The position numbers and the translations under genes are program-made. Below are positions 1 through 7,299 of a stretch of 10,230 bases of DNA, piece after piece (position 1 is the stretch's first letter; every line of letters begins with the position of its first letter). Below the pieces are notes generated by a model. The model ran no database searches. It was not told the origin of the DNA and saw nothing but the letters and a program-made list of their open reading frames with translations. This stretch comes from an uncultured Dyadobacter sp. GTDB taxonomy: Bacteria; Bacteroidota; Bacteroidia; Cytophagales; Spirosomataceae. The DNA is taken from the NCBI GenBank assembly GCA_937880795.1, contig CALGRQ010000313.1:1-10230 (forward strand). Direction: 5' to 3'.

Positions 1-1
1 A

Positions 2-163
2 TTTGGCTATGGACCGCTATCTGACAGCTCCCATATTGTTGAAGTGAAAGAAAAACTGGATTGTCGCCCCTGTGGTTTGCATGGGCATAAACAATGTCCC
101 AAAGGTCATTTTCGGTGTGGGAACGAAATTCAAACCGACCAATTGCTCGCCGTGTTAAATTAA
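2..163 (+). CDS. Glycosyltransferase family 9 (LPS heptosyltransferase-like), C-terminal end only
   Basis: An open frame enters from the left edge and stops at TAA (161-163), giving 53 residues. The tail reads FGYGPLSDSS, then a cysteine-rich segment CRPCGLHGHKQCPKGHFRC. That C.PCG..GHK.CP.GHF.C pattern is, from family knowledge, typical of the C-terminus of Bacteroidota ADP-heptose:LPS heptosyltransferase-like GT9 proteins, which transfer a sugar from a nucleotide donor to the lipopolysaccharide core at the inner membrane. The conserved donor-site serine/glycine region would lie partly outside the window, so substrate specificity cannot be judged. The gene converges on the minus-strand TPR gene, and the two share the hairpin that follows. 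Identification rests on only 53 residues but the cysteine pattern is distinctive. Confidence 0.75.
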   Translation, partial: FGYGPLSDSSHIVEVKEKLDCRPCGLHGHKQCPKGHFRCGNEIQTDQLLAVLN

Positions 164-165
164 AA

Positions 166-201
166 AGCACCAAATTTCGGATATTCCCGAAACCTGGTGC
201 T
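166..201. terminator. Bidirectional intrinsic terminator between GT9 and TPR genes
   Basis: Inverted repeat: left arm 166-180 and right arm 187-201, 15 bases each with two internal mismatches, around a 6-base loop (181-186). On the minus strand the stem is followed by TTTTTAA, a good U-tract for the TPR gene. On the plus strand the tail is weaker (TGTAAAAATT). It starts three bases after the GT9 stop and lies 28 bases beyond the TPR stop, so it can serve both convergent genes. Confidence 0.8.
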
Positions 202-228
202 GTAAAAATTCAAATGATCAGCACTTGA

Positions 229-1632
229 CTATTTTTCGCGGTACTGTTCTATAATTCGATACAATGCTTTTTGTTTCTCCAAATCCGGAAAGAAATCAAA
301 AAGTTGTACATGCGCTTCATAATCCAAGGCTAAACCCACTTCTAGGTTAATAAGTGCCTCCCTATAGTCACCTGAATAAATCTGGTAAACGGCCATTCGG
401 TAATACAAATCGGCCTCCTCTGGCATTTCATCCATAGCGGTCTGAAGCAGGTCACAAGCACGCGCATAATTCCCCTGATCAAACAGCACATGTGACCATT
501 TCAGCCATATATCCGGGTTTGAAGATTCAATTTCCGCCGCTTTTTCAAATGCTTCAAATGCCGAAACTATATTGCCAATTCGAAACTCCGTTTCGGCCAG
601 GGCGAGCCAATAATCGGGATTCAATTCAGTAATTTGAATGGCTTTGCGAATAAAACCCGCAGCTTCGTACCAACGTCCTAACTCGCTGAAACAAATTCCT
701 AAGCCATACCAACCGTCGTCCCATTGACTATCGAGTTTTACCGTGATGCGATAATATTTGATAGCCGTTTCGAAATCCTCCAACTTTTCGTAGCAAGTGG
801 CCAGACAGCAGCAGGTTTCAGGCTGCTCGCCTTCCAATTCTATGGTTCTGAGATACTGAACCTTAGCATCTTCATATTTTTCCAGATTGATATAAGAACT
901 TCCCAACTGAAAAAATGCCGAGGCAAAATCATCCTGAATCAACGTAGCGTATTCATAAGCATTCACCGCGTTTTCATGCTGTTCCAACTTACTGAATGCG
1001 ATACCCAGGTTATACCAGGCATGTTGAGAAAAAGGATCCCGGTCCACGAGTTTGTGGTAATAGTCGAGATGGCTTTCTAACTCTCCTACCAAATCCAAAC
1101 AATGCGCCAGCTCGTACAACGCACTTTCATTTTTAAGATTCGTCCGTAGCGACAATTTGTAATTCACGATTGCCTCATCAAACTTCCCCCAGTTCTGGTA
1201 AGTTTGGCCCAATTGAAAGTATATTTCGTCCGTATCTTCCACACGGTTTAGCAGGCCTTCTAAAATCGTGACAGCCTCTTCATACTCGCCCATCATATTG
1301 GCTATACCAATCTGCATATAGGTAATTTCCAGGTCTCCCGGGTGAAAAAGCGTAGCACGTTCGAGTATTTCCATTGCCAAATCGTGCTCTCCTTTATTGG
1401 CATGAAGTTGAACTTTGTTCAGAAGCAAATCCAGTGAATAAGGAAAATCGGCCAAACCTCTCTCACAAGCCTGACTTGCTTTGTCCCAATCTCCTTTTTC
1501 AATATAATGACCCGTTAATTTTTCATATGTCTCCAGATCAAAAAAGGCGGGCTCATTGTTACTAATTATTCTTTCAAACCGAAGCAGGGTTTCCTTCATG
1601 TAATCTTTTTTTTCCCCGAAATTTTTCTCCAT
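229..1632 (-). CDS. Tetratricopeptide repeat (TPR) protein
   Basis: A 467-residue protein made almost entirely of 34-residue TPR helical hairpins, roughly 11-12 in tandem from about residue 35 to 440. Typical signatures visible are WYNLGIAFSKLEQHENAVNAY, YFQLGQTYQNWGKFDEAI and WYGLGICFSELGRWYEAA. There is no signal peptide or membrane segment, so it is probably a cytoplasmic protein-protein interaction scaffold. Similar TPR proteins of about 460 residues are widespread in Bacteroidota, but I know of no assigned role or partner. The ATG at 1632 is chosen over an in-frame GTG at 1635; a further ATG at 1599 (MKETLLRFER) is possible. A run of eight A on the coding strand (1606-1613) lies between the two ATGs, so indel errors there would only affect the extreme N-terminus. 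It has its own terminator and a candidate promoter. Family certain, function unknown. Confidence 0.9.
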   Translation of the reverse strand: MEKNFGEKKDYMKETLLRFERIISNNEPAFFDLETYEKLTGHYIEKGDWDKASQACERGLADFPYSLDLLLNKVQLHANKGEHDLAMEILERATLFHPGDLEITYMQIGIANMMGEYEEAVTILEGLLNRVEDTDEIYFQLGQTYQNWGKFDEAIVNYKLSLRTNLKNESALYELAHCLDLVGELESHLDYYHKLVDRDPFSQHAWYNLGIAFSKLEQHENAVNAYEYATLIQDDFASAFFQLGSSYINLEKYEDAKVQYLRTIELEGEQPETCCCLATCYEKLEDFETAIKYYRITVKLDSQWDDGWYGLGICFSELGRWYEAAGFIRKAIQITELNPDYWLALAETEFRIGNIVSAFEAFEKAAEIESSNPDIWLKWSHVLFDQGNYARACDLLQTAMDEMPEEADLYYRMAVYQIYSGDYREALINLEVGLALDYEAHVQLFDFFPDLEKQKALYRIIEQYREK

Positions 1633-1656
1633 CACACGAACAATTATGTTACAAGC

Positions 1657-1693
1657 TGACCAATAATACGGTCAACTCTACGTAGTTAACTAC
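1657..1693. repeat. Two adjacent inverted repeats in the TPR gene leader
   Basis: TGACC (1657-1661) and GGTCA (1670-1674) form 5-base arms around 8 bases. Eight bases on is a perfect 12-base palindrome GTAGTTAACTAC (1682-1693). Both lie between the candidate promoter and the TPR start, where an operator could sit. No matching factor is known to me; chance occurrence in AT-rich DNA is possible. Confidence 0.35.
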
Positions 1694-1712
1694 CCGACCA
1701 AACGGATCACTT

Positions 1713-1739
1713 CAAAAGTACTTTTTGTTTTGCGAACAA
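1713..1739 (-). promoter_or_regulatory. Candidate Bacteroidota-type promoter for the TPR gene
   Basis: On the minus strand a perfect -7 box TACTTTTG (1713-1720, matching TAnnTTTG) is preceded by TTG (1737-1739) at 16 bases, slightly short of the usual 19-20. Transcription would start near 1706, leaving a leader of about 70 bases that contains two inverted repeats (listed separately). Confidence 0.45.
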
Positions 1740-1819
1740 ATCCCACATTCATGAGCCTTTATTCAACAATAAATACCAATCTATATAATGAAAGAAAGTT
1801 AAAAATAATTCCTTGCGAA

Positions 1820-2818
1820 TCAAATCTTGCCAGCCAAACTTTTACTCACGCGGGTAACCGTTTTTTCAATAGGCTGAAAACGAAAATCAAGTACCTTTTC
1901 AACCTTATTGCTGTCGTATTTAATTTTTCGGCCTGCCGACTGCGCTGTCTCTTTTGTGATCAGAGGTTTGGTTCCCAACAACCATGTTCTCACCGCTTCT
2001 ATACGCCAAATAACCCCGGCCAATCCCGCTCCAACCTTAAATGACGGCCGTTTTTTATCCATGGCGTCTGCCATTAAATTGAACAGATTCTGGTAGGATA
2101 TACTGCCTCCGTTCAACAAGAAGCGCTCGCCCGAAATATCTGAAAAAAGTAATCTCACCACCACTTCCGTTACATCCTGCACGTCAACGCAATTGGCAAG
2201 CCCTTCGGTATAGAATGGTTTTTCTCTATACACATATCGAAAAAGTTGCGTACTGCTTTTACCCCAGTCGCCTTCGCCCAATATAATCGTTGGATTTACG
2301 ATGACGGCGTTCAAGCCTTCGGCCATGCCTCTCCACACTTCCAGTTCGGCCTGATATTTGGATTTTGCATATTCGGAATTTTCGGGCGAGTCCTCCCAAC
2401 GCTGGGTTTCATCCAAAACCAACTCCTGCCCTGGCATTATTTTGCGGGCATCTGGCCGGCCAATGGCCGCTATACTGCTAACATGACAAAGTTTGGAGAT
2501 GTTATGATGAAGACAAACGTTAACCACGTTGGCTGTTCCTTCCACATTCACTTTATACATCATATCCTTATCGCGCGGCACAAAGGAGACCACGGCAGCC
2601 GTATGAATTACATAGTCGATACCAGTCAGCGCTCCTTCAAGAGAAGGTATATCAAGAATATCTCCTTCCACCCAATTGACTTGGTCGTCCACATCTGCAA
2701 GTAAACTTCGGTCGGAACCCGCACGAAAAAGCGCGGATACTGTATGATTTTCACGAAGTAGTCGGCGCGTAACCGCGCTCCCAACCAAACCCGTAGCTCC
2801 CGTAACCAGTATTTTCAT
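1820..2818 (-). CDS. NAD(P)-dependent epimerase/reductase, extended SDR family
   Basis: A 332-residue protein, a normal length for extended short-chain dehydrogenases. The N-terminal Rossmann nucleotide-binding motif GATGLVG is at residues 7-13. HTAAVVSFV (about 72-80) and NVEGTANVV (91-99) are typical of the dihydroflavonol-4-reductase/HpnA-like subgroup. The catalytic triad is visible as Ser114/115 in HVSSIAAIG, Tyr150 and Lys154 in YAKSK. NPTIILGEGDWG (from about 175) is the usual substrate-side segment. It should catalyse NAD(P)H-linked oxidation, reduction or epimerisation of a sugar nucleotide or ketone/aldehyde; the substrate is not deducible. No signal peptide, hence cytoplasmic. The start ATG at 2818 precedes the Rossmann strand immediately, as is normal for the family. 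The gene lies 68 bases downstream of the barrel gene, with a candidate promoter in the gap. No strong terminator is seen in the 184 bases before the TPR gene, so some read-through into it is possible. Confidence 0.9.
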   Translation of the reverse strand: MKILVTGATGLVGSAVTRRLLRENHTVSALFRAGSDRSLLADVDDQVNWVEGDILDIPSLEGALTGIDYVIHTAAVVSFVPRDKDMMYKVNVEGTANVVNVCLHHNISKLCHVSSIAAIGRPDARKIMPGQELVLDETQRWEDSPENSEYAKSKYQAELEVWRGMAEGLNAVIVNPTIILGEGDWGKSSTQLFRYVYREKPFYTEGLANCVDVQDVTEVVVRLLFSDISGERFLLNGGSISYQNLFNLMADAMDKKRPSFKVGAGLAGVIWRIEAVRTWLLGTKPLITKETAQSAGRKIKYDSNKVEKVLDFRFQPIEKTVTRVSKSLAGKI

Positions 2819-2841
2819 GCAAGCTGTAATCTAATGAAGTC

Positions 2842-2872
2842 CAAAGTTCGGGCTTAAAGTCGGACGAGACAA
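2842..2872 (-). promoter_or_regulatory. Candidate promoter for the epimerase gene
   Basis: Minus strand: TTG (2870-2872), 20 bases, then GAACTTTG (2842-2849), which differs from TAnnTTTG at one position. The spacing fits the Bacteroidota sigma-A type. It would give a leader of roughly 15-20 bases before the ATG at 2818. Confidence 0.45.
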
Positions 2873-2886
2873 CAGCTATATCATTA

Positions 2887-3570
2887 TTAAAAGCTTATTC
2901 CGGTAACTATTTGAAAGGTTCGTGCTTTCCCATCAATGTAAACTGGAGTGCCCACCAACCTGGATTCCACCTCAAACGTTCCAGAACTTTGGTCAATCCG
3001 GAGTATAACGGGTATTGCAACCCTCCTCAGATTCAGTTCAGCACCAATACCAGCCATTAGACCAACTCTGTCTTGCGATGTTGTGGATTGTAAGTTTCGG
3101 GTATAATCAAATGGTGAGCAACCAACAACACCACAAAGCGCTCCTGATCCTTTATAGCTGAGCGAAGTTCTGAACCTGAAACTAGGACCTAGTTCCACAA
3201 AAGGACGGATCGTACCATTACCCACAGAATGGCGTATCAAAAGTGGAAGATTGAACGAAGTTGTTTTCCATTTACCCTCGACACTTCCCCAACTATCGGG
3301 TCCCGATTCAAAATTTTGACGAAGTTCATTCCAATGGGGTTGAGCCAGTACAGAAAACCCTTTCCATTTGGCTTTAAAATGATATTGTGCGCTAAAACCA
3401 GCTATATAGCCCGATGTCGATTGCCAATCAGCGGAATCAAAAACTTTACCATAAGGTTGGACGCCACCGATCACACCAAAACGCCAATTTTTCAAAGGAC
3501 CGCCTTCTTGTGCAATAAGATCCAAACAGGAAAGAATGAATAAAATGAATAGTGTCGTTTTACGCTTCAT
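2887..3570 (-). CDS. Small outer-membrane beta-barrel protein with signal peptide
   Basis: Read from the ATG at 3570, the product has 227 residues. It begins MKRKTTLFILFILSC and has a Sec signal peptide probably cleaved after residue 21 (LIAQ|EGG), a usual Bacteroidota site. The mature part alternates amphipathic strands and turns: FGVIGGVQPYG (31-41), YIAGFSAQYHF (55-65), FNLPLLIRH (106-114), PFVELGPSFRF (123-133), GLMAGIGAEL (170-179), and it ends with an aromatic residue (GISF). This layout matches the PorT-like/outer membrane protein beta-barrel group. Cys146 and Cys151 flank a loop and could form a disulfide. A fifth-position Cys15 in the signal region does not make a good lipobox. The frame stays open upstream to 3723, but that extension runs through REP-like repeats and precedes the signal peptide, so the later start is preferred. 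Ligand or function unknown. Confidence 0.8.
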   Translation of the reverse strand: MKRKTTLFILFILSCLDLIAQEGGPLKNWRFGVIGGVQPYGKVFDSADWQSTSGYIAGFSAQYHFKAKWKGFSVLAQPHWNELRQNFESGPDSWGSVEGKWKTTSFNLPLLIRHSVGNGTIRPFVELGPSFRFRTSLSYKGSGALCGVVGCSPFDYTRNLQSTTSQDRVGLMAGIGAELNLRRVAIPVILRIDQSSGTFEVESRLVGTPVYIDGKARTFQIVTGISF

Positions 3571-3678
3571 AAGCAAGATATGTTTAGGGTATACAGCACC
3601 TAGACACATGATTAGTCGAATGGTTGTAAACAGTAAAAAACCTATATTCTTATATTCTCGTAACCTGTCTTGCCACTT

Positions 3679-3757
3679 ACGGGACGCTTCTACGGAGCTA
3701 TTGCCAAATGACCAACTATTCATTTGCTATCAACGGAAAGCTCCTACGGAGCCTATT
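3679..3757. repeat. Pair of REP-like palindromic repeats
   Basis: Two related units of about 25 bases, 54 bases apart: 3679-3702 and 3733-3757. Both have the form ACGG-nnn-GCTyCTACGGAGC-(C)TATT. The core GCTCCTACGGAGC (3740-3752) is a perfect palindrome with 5-base arms and a 3-base centre; in the first copy (3686-3698) one arm has a single change (GCTTC). From memory, GCTCCGTAGGAGC-type repeats are common in intergenic DNA of Cytophagales and Sphingobacteria. They lie in the 373 bases without a gene between the barrel gene and metG. Confidence 0.6.
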
Positions 3758-3903
3758 AGAGTTAAGACGTAAACATTTGTTAAATGGTGTATAACATTCA
3801 CTTGTTCATATATATTCATTGAAAAAGAAACGTTTTTTAACGTCATCTCCTTAAAACTTCGCAAAGCGAGCATCAAACTTTACGCCGCTCAATTCGATTT
3901 CAT

Positions 3904-3911
3904 TAACTTTG
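3904..3911 (+). promoter_or_regulatory. metG promoter -7 box
   Basis: TAACTTTG matches the Bacteroidota TAnnTTTG consensus exactly and sits 32 bases before the metG ATG, giving a leader of about 25 bases. No clear TTG is found at the -33 position (TTT at about 3879 is the nearest). Confidence 0.6.
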
Positions 3912-3943
3912 CACATTATTACAAATACTGAGTAAACAATTAA

Positions 3944-6016
3944 ATGGCAATCACCAACCCTAAGAGATATACCGTAACGGCTGCGTTGATATACGCAAAT
4001 GGTCCAATTCACATTGGTCACTTGGCTGGCTGTTATGTTCCGGCAGATATTTACGTACGTTACCTACGTTCCAACAAGAAGGATGTGGCGTTCATTAGTG
4101 GTACCGACGAACACGGCGTTCCTATCACCATTCGTGCAAAAAAAGAAGGACTTACTCCCCAACAGGTTGTAGATAAATACTATACTCAAATAGACGAATC
4201 CTTTAAGCAGTTAGGTATTTCGTTCGATATTTATTCCCGCACAAGTAAGCCTATTCATCACCAAACTTCTCAGGAGATCTTTAAAGATTTGTATGATAAG
4301 GGTGTGTTTGTTGAAGAAACAACAGAGCAATACTATGACGAGACGGCACAGCAATTTTTGGCTGACCGTTATATTGTAGGGACTTGTCCCGTTTGTGCAA
4401 ATACAAATGCCTATGGCGACCAGTGCGAACGTTGCGGTTCTGCGTTAAGTCCAACGGAACTTATTGAGCCGCATTCCATGCTTTCGGGAGCTAAACCGGT
4501 CTTAAAGCCTACAACAAACTGGTTTTTACCTCTGGATAAATTGCAACCGCAGGTTGAGGAGTTCGTAAACAGTCACCCAGAATGGAAAACCAACGTGGCA
4601 GGTCAGTGCCAGTCGTGGCTCAAAGAAGGTCTTAAACCACGGGCTATGACGAGGGATCTGGATTGGGGTATACCCGTTCCCGTACCGGGCACCGAAGGTA
4701 AAGTGCTATACGTATGGTTTGAAGCTCCTATTGGGTACATTTCTGCAACGAAAGATTGGTTGATACAGAAAAATGGCACGGATGAAGGCTGGAAAAAATG
4801 GTGGGAGAAAAGTGAAGCTACCGACGACCAAACCAAACTGGTACATTTCATCGGAAAGGACAATATCGTTTTCCACTGTATTATATTCCCGGCTACCATT
4901 ATAGCAGAGGGCAATTTGGTACTACCGGACAACGTACCGGCCAATGAATTTATGAACCTTGAAGGCGATAAAATATCGACTTCGAGAAACTGGGCGGTAT
5001 GGCTTCACGAATATTTGGAAGAACTGCCTGGCAAACAGGATGTGTTGCGTTACGTACTTACCGCCAGCGCACCCGAAACAAAAGACAGCGAATTTACCTG
5101 GAAAGACTTCCAAACACGAAATAACAGCGAATTGGTGGGTATTTATGGCAACTTCATCAATAGAGCGGTTGTACTAACCCAGAAATTCTGTGATAGCAAA
5201 GTACCGGTACGGGGTGAATTAACAGAAACCGATCAGGCAACACTTACCGAACTGGCTGCGTTCCCGTCGCGTATAGGCGAGGCTATGGAAAATTATCGTT
5301 TCCGTGAAGCGCTTACGTTAATTATGGATTTGGCCCGACTTGGAAATAAATACCTGGCTGACACGCAACCATGGCACGTAATCAAAACGGATCCTGAGCG
5401 CGTGAATACCATTATGAATATTGCCTTGCAAATTTCTGCTTCTCTTGCCATCGTATCTGAGCCTGTTTTACCATTTACAGCTGAAAAAATCCGTAAACAA
5501 CTGGGGTTGGATAACTACGAATGGAATGATGCCGGAAAAGCAGACTTGCTACCTGCCGGTCAGGAGATTACAGAGGCTGGTTTGCTCTTTGAGAAAATTG
5601 AGGACCAGGTGATCGAGAAGCAAATTCAGAAATTGCACGATGCCAAAAGAATGAATGAACTTGAAGGAAAAGTAGTAAGCCCTGTTAAGGCCGAAATACA
5701 ATATGACGATTTTGCCAAAATGGACATACGTGTTGCCACGATTATCGAGGCCGAAAACGTCCCAAAAAGCAAAAAACTCCTGAAACTGAAAGTGGATATA
5801 GGCAGTGAGCAAAGAACCGTATTAAGCGGTATATCCGAACACTTCAAACCAGAGGACATTCTGGGCAAAAAGGTATTATACCTGGCCAACCTTGCTCCAC
5901 GTAAAATGATGGGTATGGAAAGCCACGGAATGATTCTAATGGCCGAAGACCGCGACGGTAGCCTGGCTTTTGTACAGCCTGGCAAGGAAGTCTGGAATGG
6001 AGGAACGGTTAACTAA
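3944..6016 (+). CDS. metG: Methionyl-tRNA synthetase with C-terminal tRNA-binding domain
   Basis: A class I aminoacyl-tRNA synthetase that charges tRNA-Met with methionine using ATP in the cytoplasm; it is needed for both initiation and elongation. The 690-residue length is the usual one for the long bacterial form. The HIGH motif is at residues 23-26 after AANGP-like context. Zinc-knuckle cysteines are at 148, 151, 161 and 164 (CPVC and CERC). The KMSKS motif appears as KISTS (343-347). The anticodon-binding helical domain follows at about 390-540. The C-terminal Trbp111/EMAP-type OB fold, which gives dimerisation and tRNA binding, covers about 585-690, with DFAKMDIRVATI, LSGISEHF and NLAPRKMMGMESHGMIL visible. 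ATG 3944 gives the expected N-terminus. All key motifs are present and no frameshift is seen. It is a monocistronic unit with its own promoter and terminator. Confidence 0.98.
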   Translation: MAITNPKRYTVTAALIYANGPIHIGHLAGCYVPADIYVRYLRSNKKDVAFISGTDEHGVPITIRAKKEGLTPQQVVDKYYTQIDESFKQLGISFDIYSRTSKPIHHQTSQEIFKDLYDKGVFVEETTEQYYDETAQQFLADRYIVGTCPVCANTNAYGDQCERCGSALSPTELIEPHSMLSGAKPVLKPTTNWFLPLDKLQPQVEEFVNSHPEWKTNVAGQCQSWLKEGLKPRAMTRDLDWGIPVPVPGTEGKVLYVWFEAPIGYISATKDWLIQKNGTDEGWKKWWEKSEATDDQTKLVHFIGKDNIVFHCIIFPATIIAEGNLVLPDNVPANEFMNLEGDKISTSRNWAVWLHEYLEELPGKQDVLRYVLTASAPETKDSEFTWKDFQTRNNSELVGIYGNFINRAVVLTQKFCDSKVPVRGELTETDQATLTELAAFPSRIGEAMENYRFREALTLIMDLARLGNKYLADTQPWHVIKTDPERVNTIMNIALQISASLAIVSEPVLPFTAEKIRKQLGLDNYEWNDAGKADLLPAGQEITEAGLLFEKIEDQVIEKQIQKLHDAKRMNELEGKVVSPVKAEIQYDDFAKMDIRVATIIEAENVPKSKKLLKLKVDIGSEQRTVLSGISEHFKPEDILGKKVLYLANLAPRKMMGMESHGMILMAEDRDGSLAFVQPGKEVWNGGTVN

Positions 6017-6033
6017 TTTGGAATGATAAAAAT

Positions 6034-6069
6034 AAAACGGACCTGGTCAAATTGATTCAGGTCCGTTTT
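6034..6069. terminator. Bidirectional terminator shared by metG and the convergent orphan gene
   Basis: Perfect 12-base inverted repeat AAAACGGACCTG (6034-6045) and CAGGTCCGTTTT (6058-6069) around a 12-base loop. The plus-strand tail is TTTTGTCTT; the minus-strand tail is TTTTATTTTT. It lies 17 bases after the metG stop and 9 bases beyond the stop of the minus-strand gene ending at 6079, so it fits both. Confidence 0.85.
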
Positions 6070-6078
6070 GTCTTAACA

Positions 6079-6414
6079 TTATTGAAACTCCCGTTCAACC
6101 TTCTCAAACAATTCATATAACCTGCTTGCCAGCAATTCTGACTCAGGGATGGTAAGACCGTTGATCGAATTGGCAATAGAACTCGCAATAACAAGCCCCG
6201 ACTCATCAACGCTTGCAAGTTTACGGTTGGTCATAGCCAAAATCGATTCCCAGTCGGCCACCAAAGGATCAGAGAAATACCTGGATTCGATAATCTTAAA
6301 ATAGGAAGCTTGCGACTTTAATTTGTCTTTGAGCTCAGGGGAAGAAGTACAACTTTTGAGTTCCTGCACGAACTTGGAAAGTTCGATATAGGCGAAGATA
6401 TTAGACTTTTTCAT
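6079..6414 (-). CDS. Hypothetical protein, 111 residues, helical
   Basis: I do not recognise this protein. It has 111 residues, starts MKKSNIFAYIELSKFVQELK, has no signal peptide or transmembrane segment, and reads as a mostly helical, charged soluble protein. It has a single cysteine (in KSCTSSPEL) and a region of small residues (VIASSIANSINGL, about 74-86). Reasons to believe it is real: codon-like composition, a candidate promoter with correct spacing upstream, and a strong terminator 9 bases beyond its stop. It is transcribed towards metG. No neighbour suggests a role. Confidence 0.65.
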   Translation of the reverse strand: MKKSNIFAYIELSKFVQELKSCTSSPELKDKLKSQASYFKIIESRYFSDPLVADWESILAMTNRKLASVDESGLVIASSIANSINGLTIPESELLASRLYELFEKVEREFQ

Positions 6415-6458
6415 AAACGTTGAGATAGAGGTAAATTTTAATTCACTCCCCTAAATTA

Positions 6459-6488
6459 CAAATTCACAACGCTCATAATCATGACCAA
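6459..6488 (-). promoter_or_regulatory. Candidate promoter for the 111-residue orphan gene
   Basis: Minus strand: TTG (6486-6488), exactly 19 bases, then TGAATTTG (6459-6466), one mismatch to TAnnTTTG. It predicts a leader of about 38 bases before the ATG at 6414. Confidence 0.5.
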
Positions 6489-6590
6489 GGTTAGGATTTA
6501 TCATTTTTTATATACCCTATTCTAATCAGACAATATTTACTTCACAAAACACAATTTATAATATCATTTTTCAGCCTCCGCCTTCAATAA

Positions 6591-6620
6591 AAAAGACCTG
6601 AAACAACAATGTTTCAGGCC
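6591..6620 (-). terminator. Intrinsic terminator of the Hsp20-like gene
   Basis: CCTGAAAC (6597-6604) and GTTTCAGG (6611-6618) pair perfectly around a 6-base loop. On the minus strand the stem is followed after TC by six T. It begins 15 bases beyond the stop at 6636. The rest of the 221-base gap 6415-6635 is AT-rich and holds only this and the orphan gene's promoter. Confidence 0.8.
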
Positions 6621-6635
6621 CTGATGTTGATTAAA

Positions 6636-7067
6636 CTACCACCGATTTATATCCACCTTTCTACGAAACTCCCCTTGCTCATCGCCATAAGGCAAATGTA
6701 GAAACAACCGCCTTGCTGATTCATCGTACCGTGCAGTAATATTTTCCGTATTCACTCCATCGGGGATAACAAAAGTATTGATGAATCGTACCGACCGCCA
6801 TTGTTCTTCCTCAGGAACGGAATTCTGAGAAAAAATGGGCAACAAATGATACAATTTCAAATTGGTTGCATTCTTTTTTCCTTTTACAACTTCCAGCTCA
6901 AGGTCTTCAACCTCAATACCCGGAACTTTAACAACCACCTCCAACCCATCCGACCCTCTTTCGAGTTGAATGGAGGGCTCACTCATTCCACCGTTCACGG
7001 TATTGATGAAATCAATATTCATCAACATTTCCATCGGTATTTTCAGTTTACTTTCCATGGCCATCAT
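6636..7067 (-). CDS. Hsp20/alpha-crystallin family small heat shock protein
   Basis: 143 residues. The alpha-crystallin core spans about 30-140: GLEVVVKVPGIEVEDLELEV (about 42-61) is the typical early strand pair, and FVIPDGVNTENITARYDE resembles the conserved F.LP.gvd.d.I.A.y segment. A C-terminal V-D-I (138-140) resembles the I/V-x-I/V tail motif. Such proteins are ATP-independent holdases that bind unfolding proteins in the cytoplasm. Odd point: the usual A..-nGvL segment reads ARYDESARRLFLHLP, so the conserved glycine of G-x-L is replaced, and the N-terminal arm is only about 25 residues. The start is uncertain among ATGs at 7067, 7064 and 7058. A terminator follows and a candidate -7 box precedes. 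Family call is good; stress induction is not shown by the sequence. Confidence 0.75.
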   Translation of the reverse strand: MMAMESKLKIPMEMLMNIDFINTVNGGMSEPSIQLERGSDGLEVVVKVPGIEVEDLELEVVKGKKNATNLKLYHLLPIFSQNSVPEEEQWRSVRFINTFVIPDGVNTENITARYDESARRLFLHLPYGDEQGEFRRKVDINRW

Positions 7068-7111
7068 CTATTTAGGTTAACATGATACCCAATAAACGAT
7101 AAACAGTATGC

Positions 7112-7119
7112 CAAAGATT
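7112..7119 (-). promoter_or_regulatory. Candidate -7 box for the Hsp20-like gene
   Basis: Minus strand AATCTTTG differs from TAnnTTTG at one position and lies about 45 bases before the start. No TTG is found at the expected -33 spacing, so this is weak. The rest of 7120-7299 is very AT-rich and I see no gene, hairpin terminator or other element in it. Confidence 0.3.
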
Positions 7120-7299
7120 TACCTCTCCTACCTGTACTCTGGAATTTAATCTTGACTAAAAATACATAAACAACTACATATCAATACATTAAACCATAAA
7201 CCTATATACTTATCTATACAGAACACTATAAATAAATGACATATTTTCAGTATATATACACCATTTTGTCAATTTGTCACTATACCTTAAAGCAAAGTA

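Noticed and set aside
724..1080. Open frames on the + strand within the TPR gene
   Set aside because: They are antisense to a clear TPR repeat protein, and their translations show no domain or signal.
2246..2704. 152-codon + strand frame inside the epimerase gene
   Set aside because: It lies fully antisense to the conserved SDR motifs, and its translation has no recognisable pattern.
3526..3570. Lipoprotein signal at Cys15 of the barrel protein
   Set aside because: The residues before the cysteine (I-L-S) do not make a good lipobox, and a standard cleavage after LIAQ plus a barrel body fit better.
7268..7283. Short tandem TTTGTCAA/TTTGTCAC
   Set aside because: Only two 8-base near-copies in AT-rich DNA; chance is sufficient and it is not positioned like a promoter or operator.
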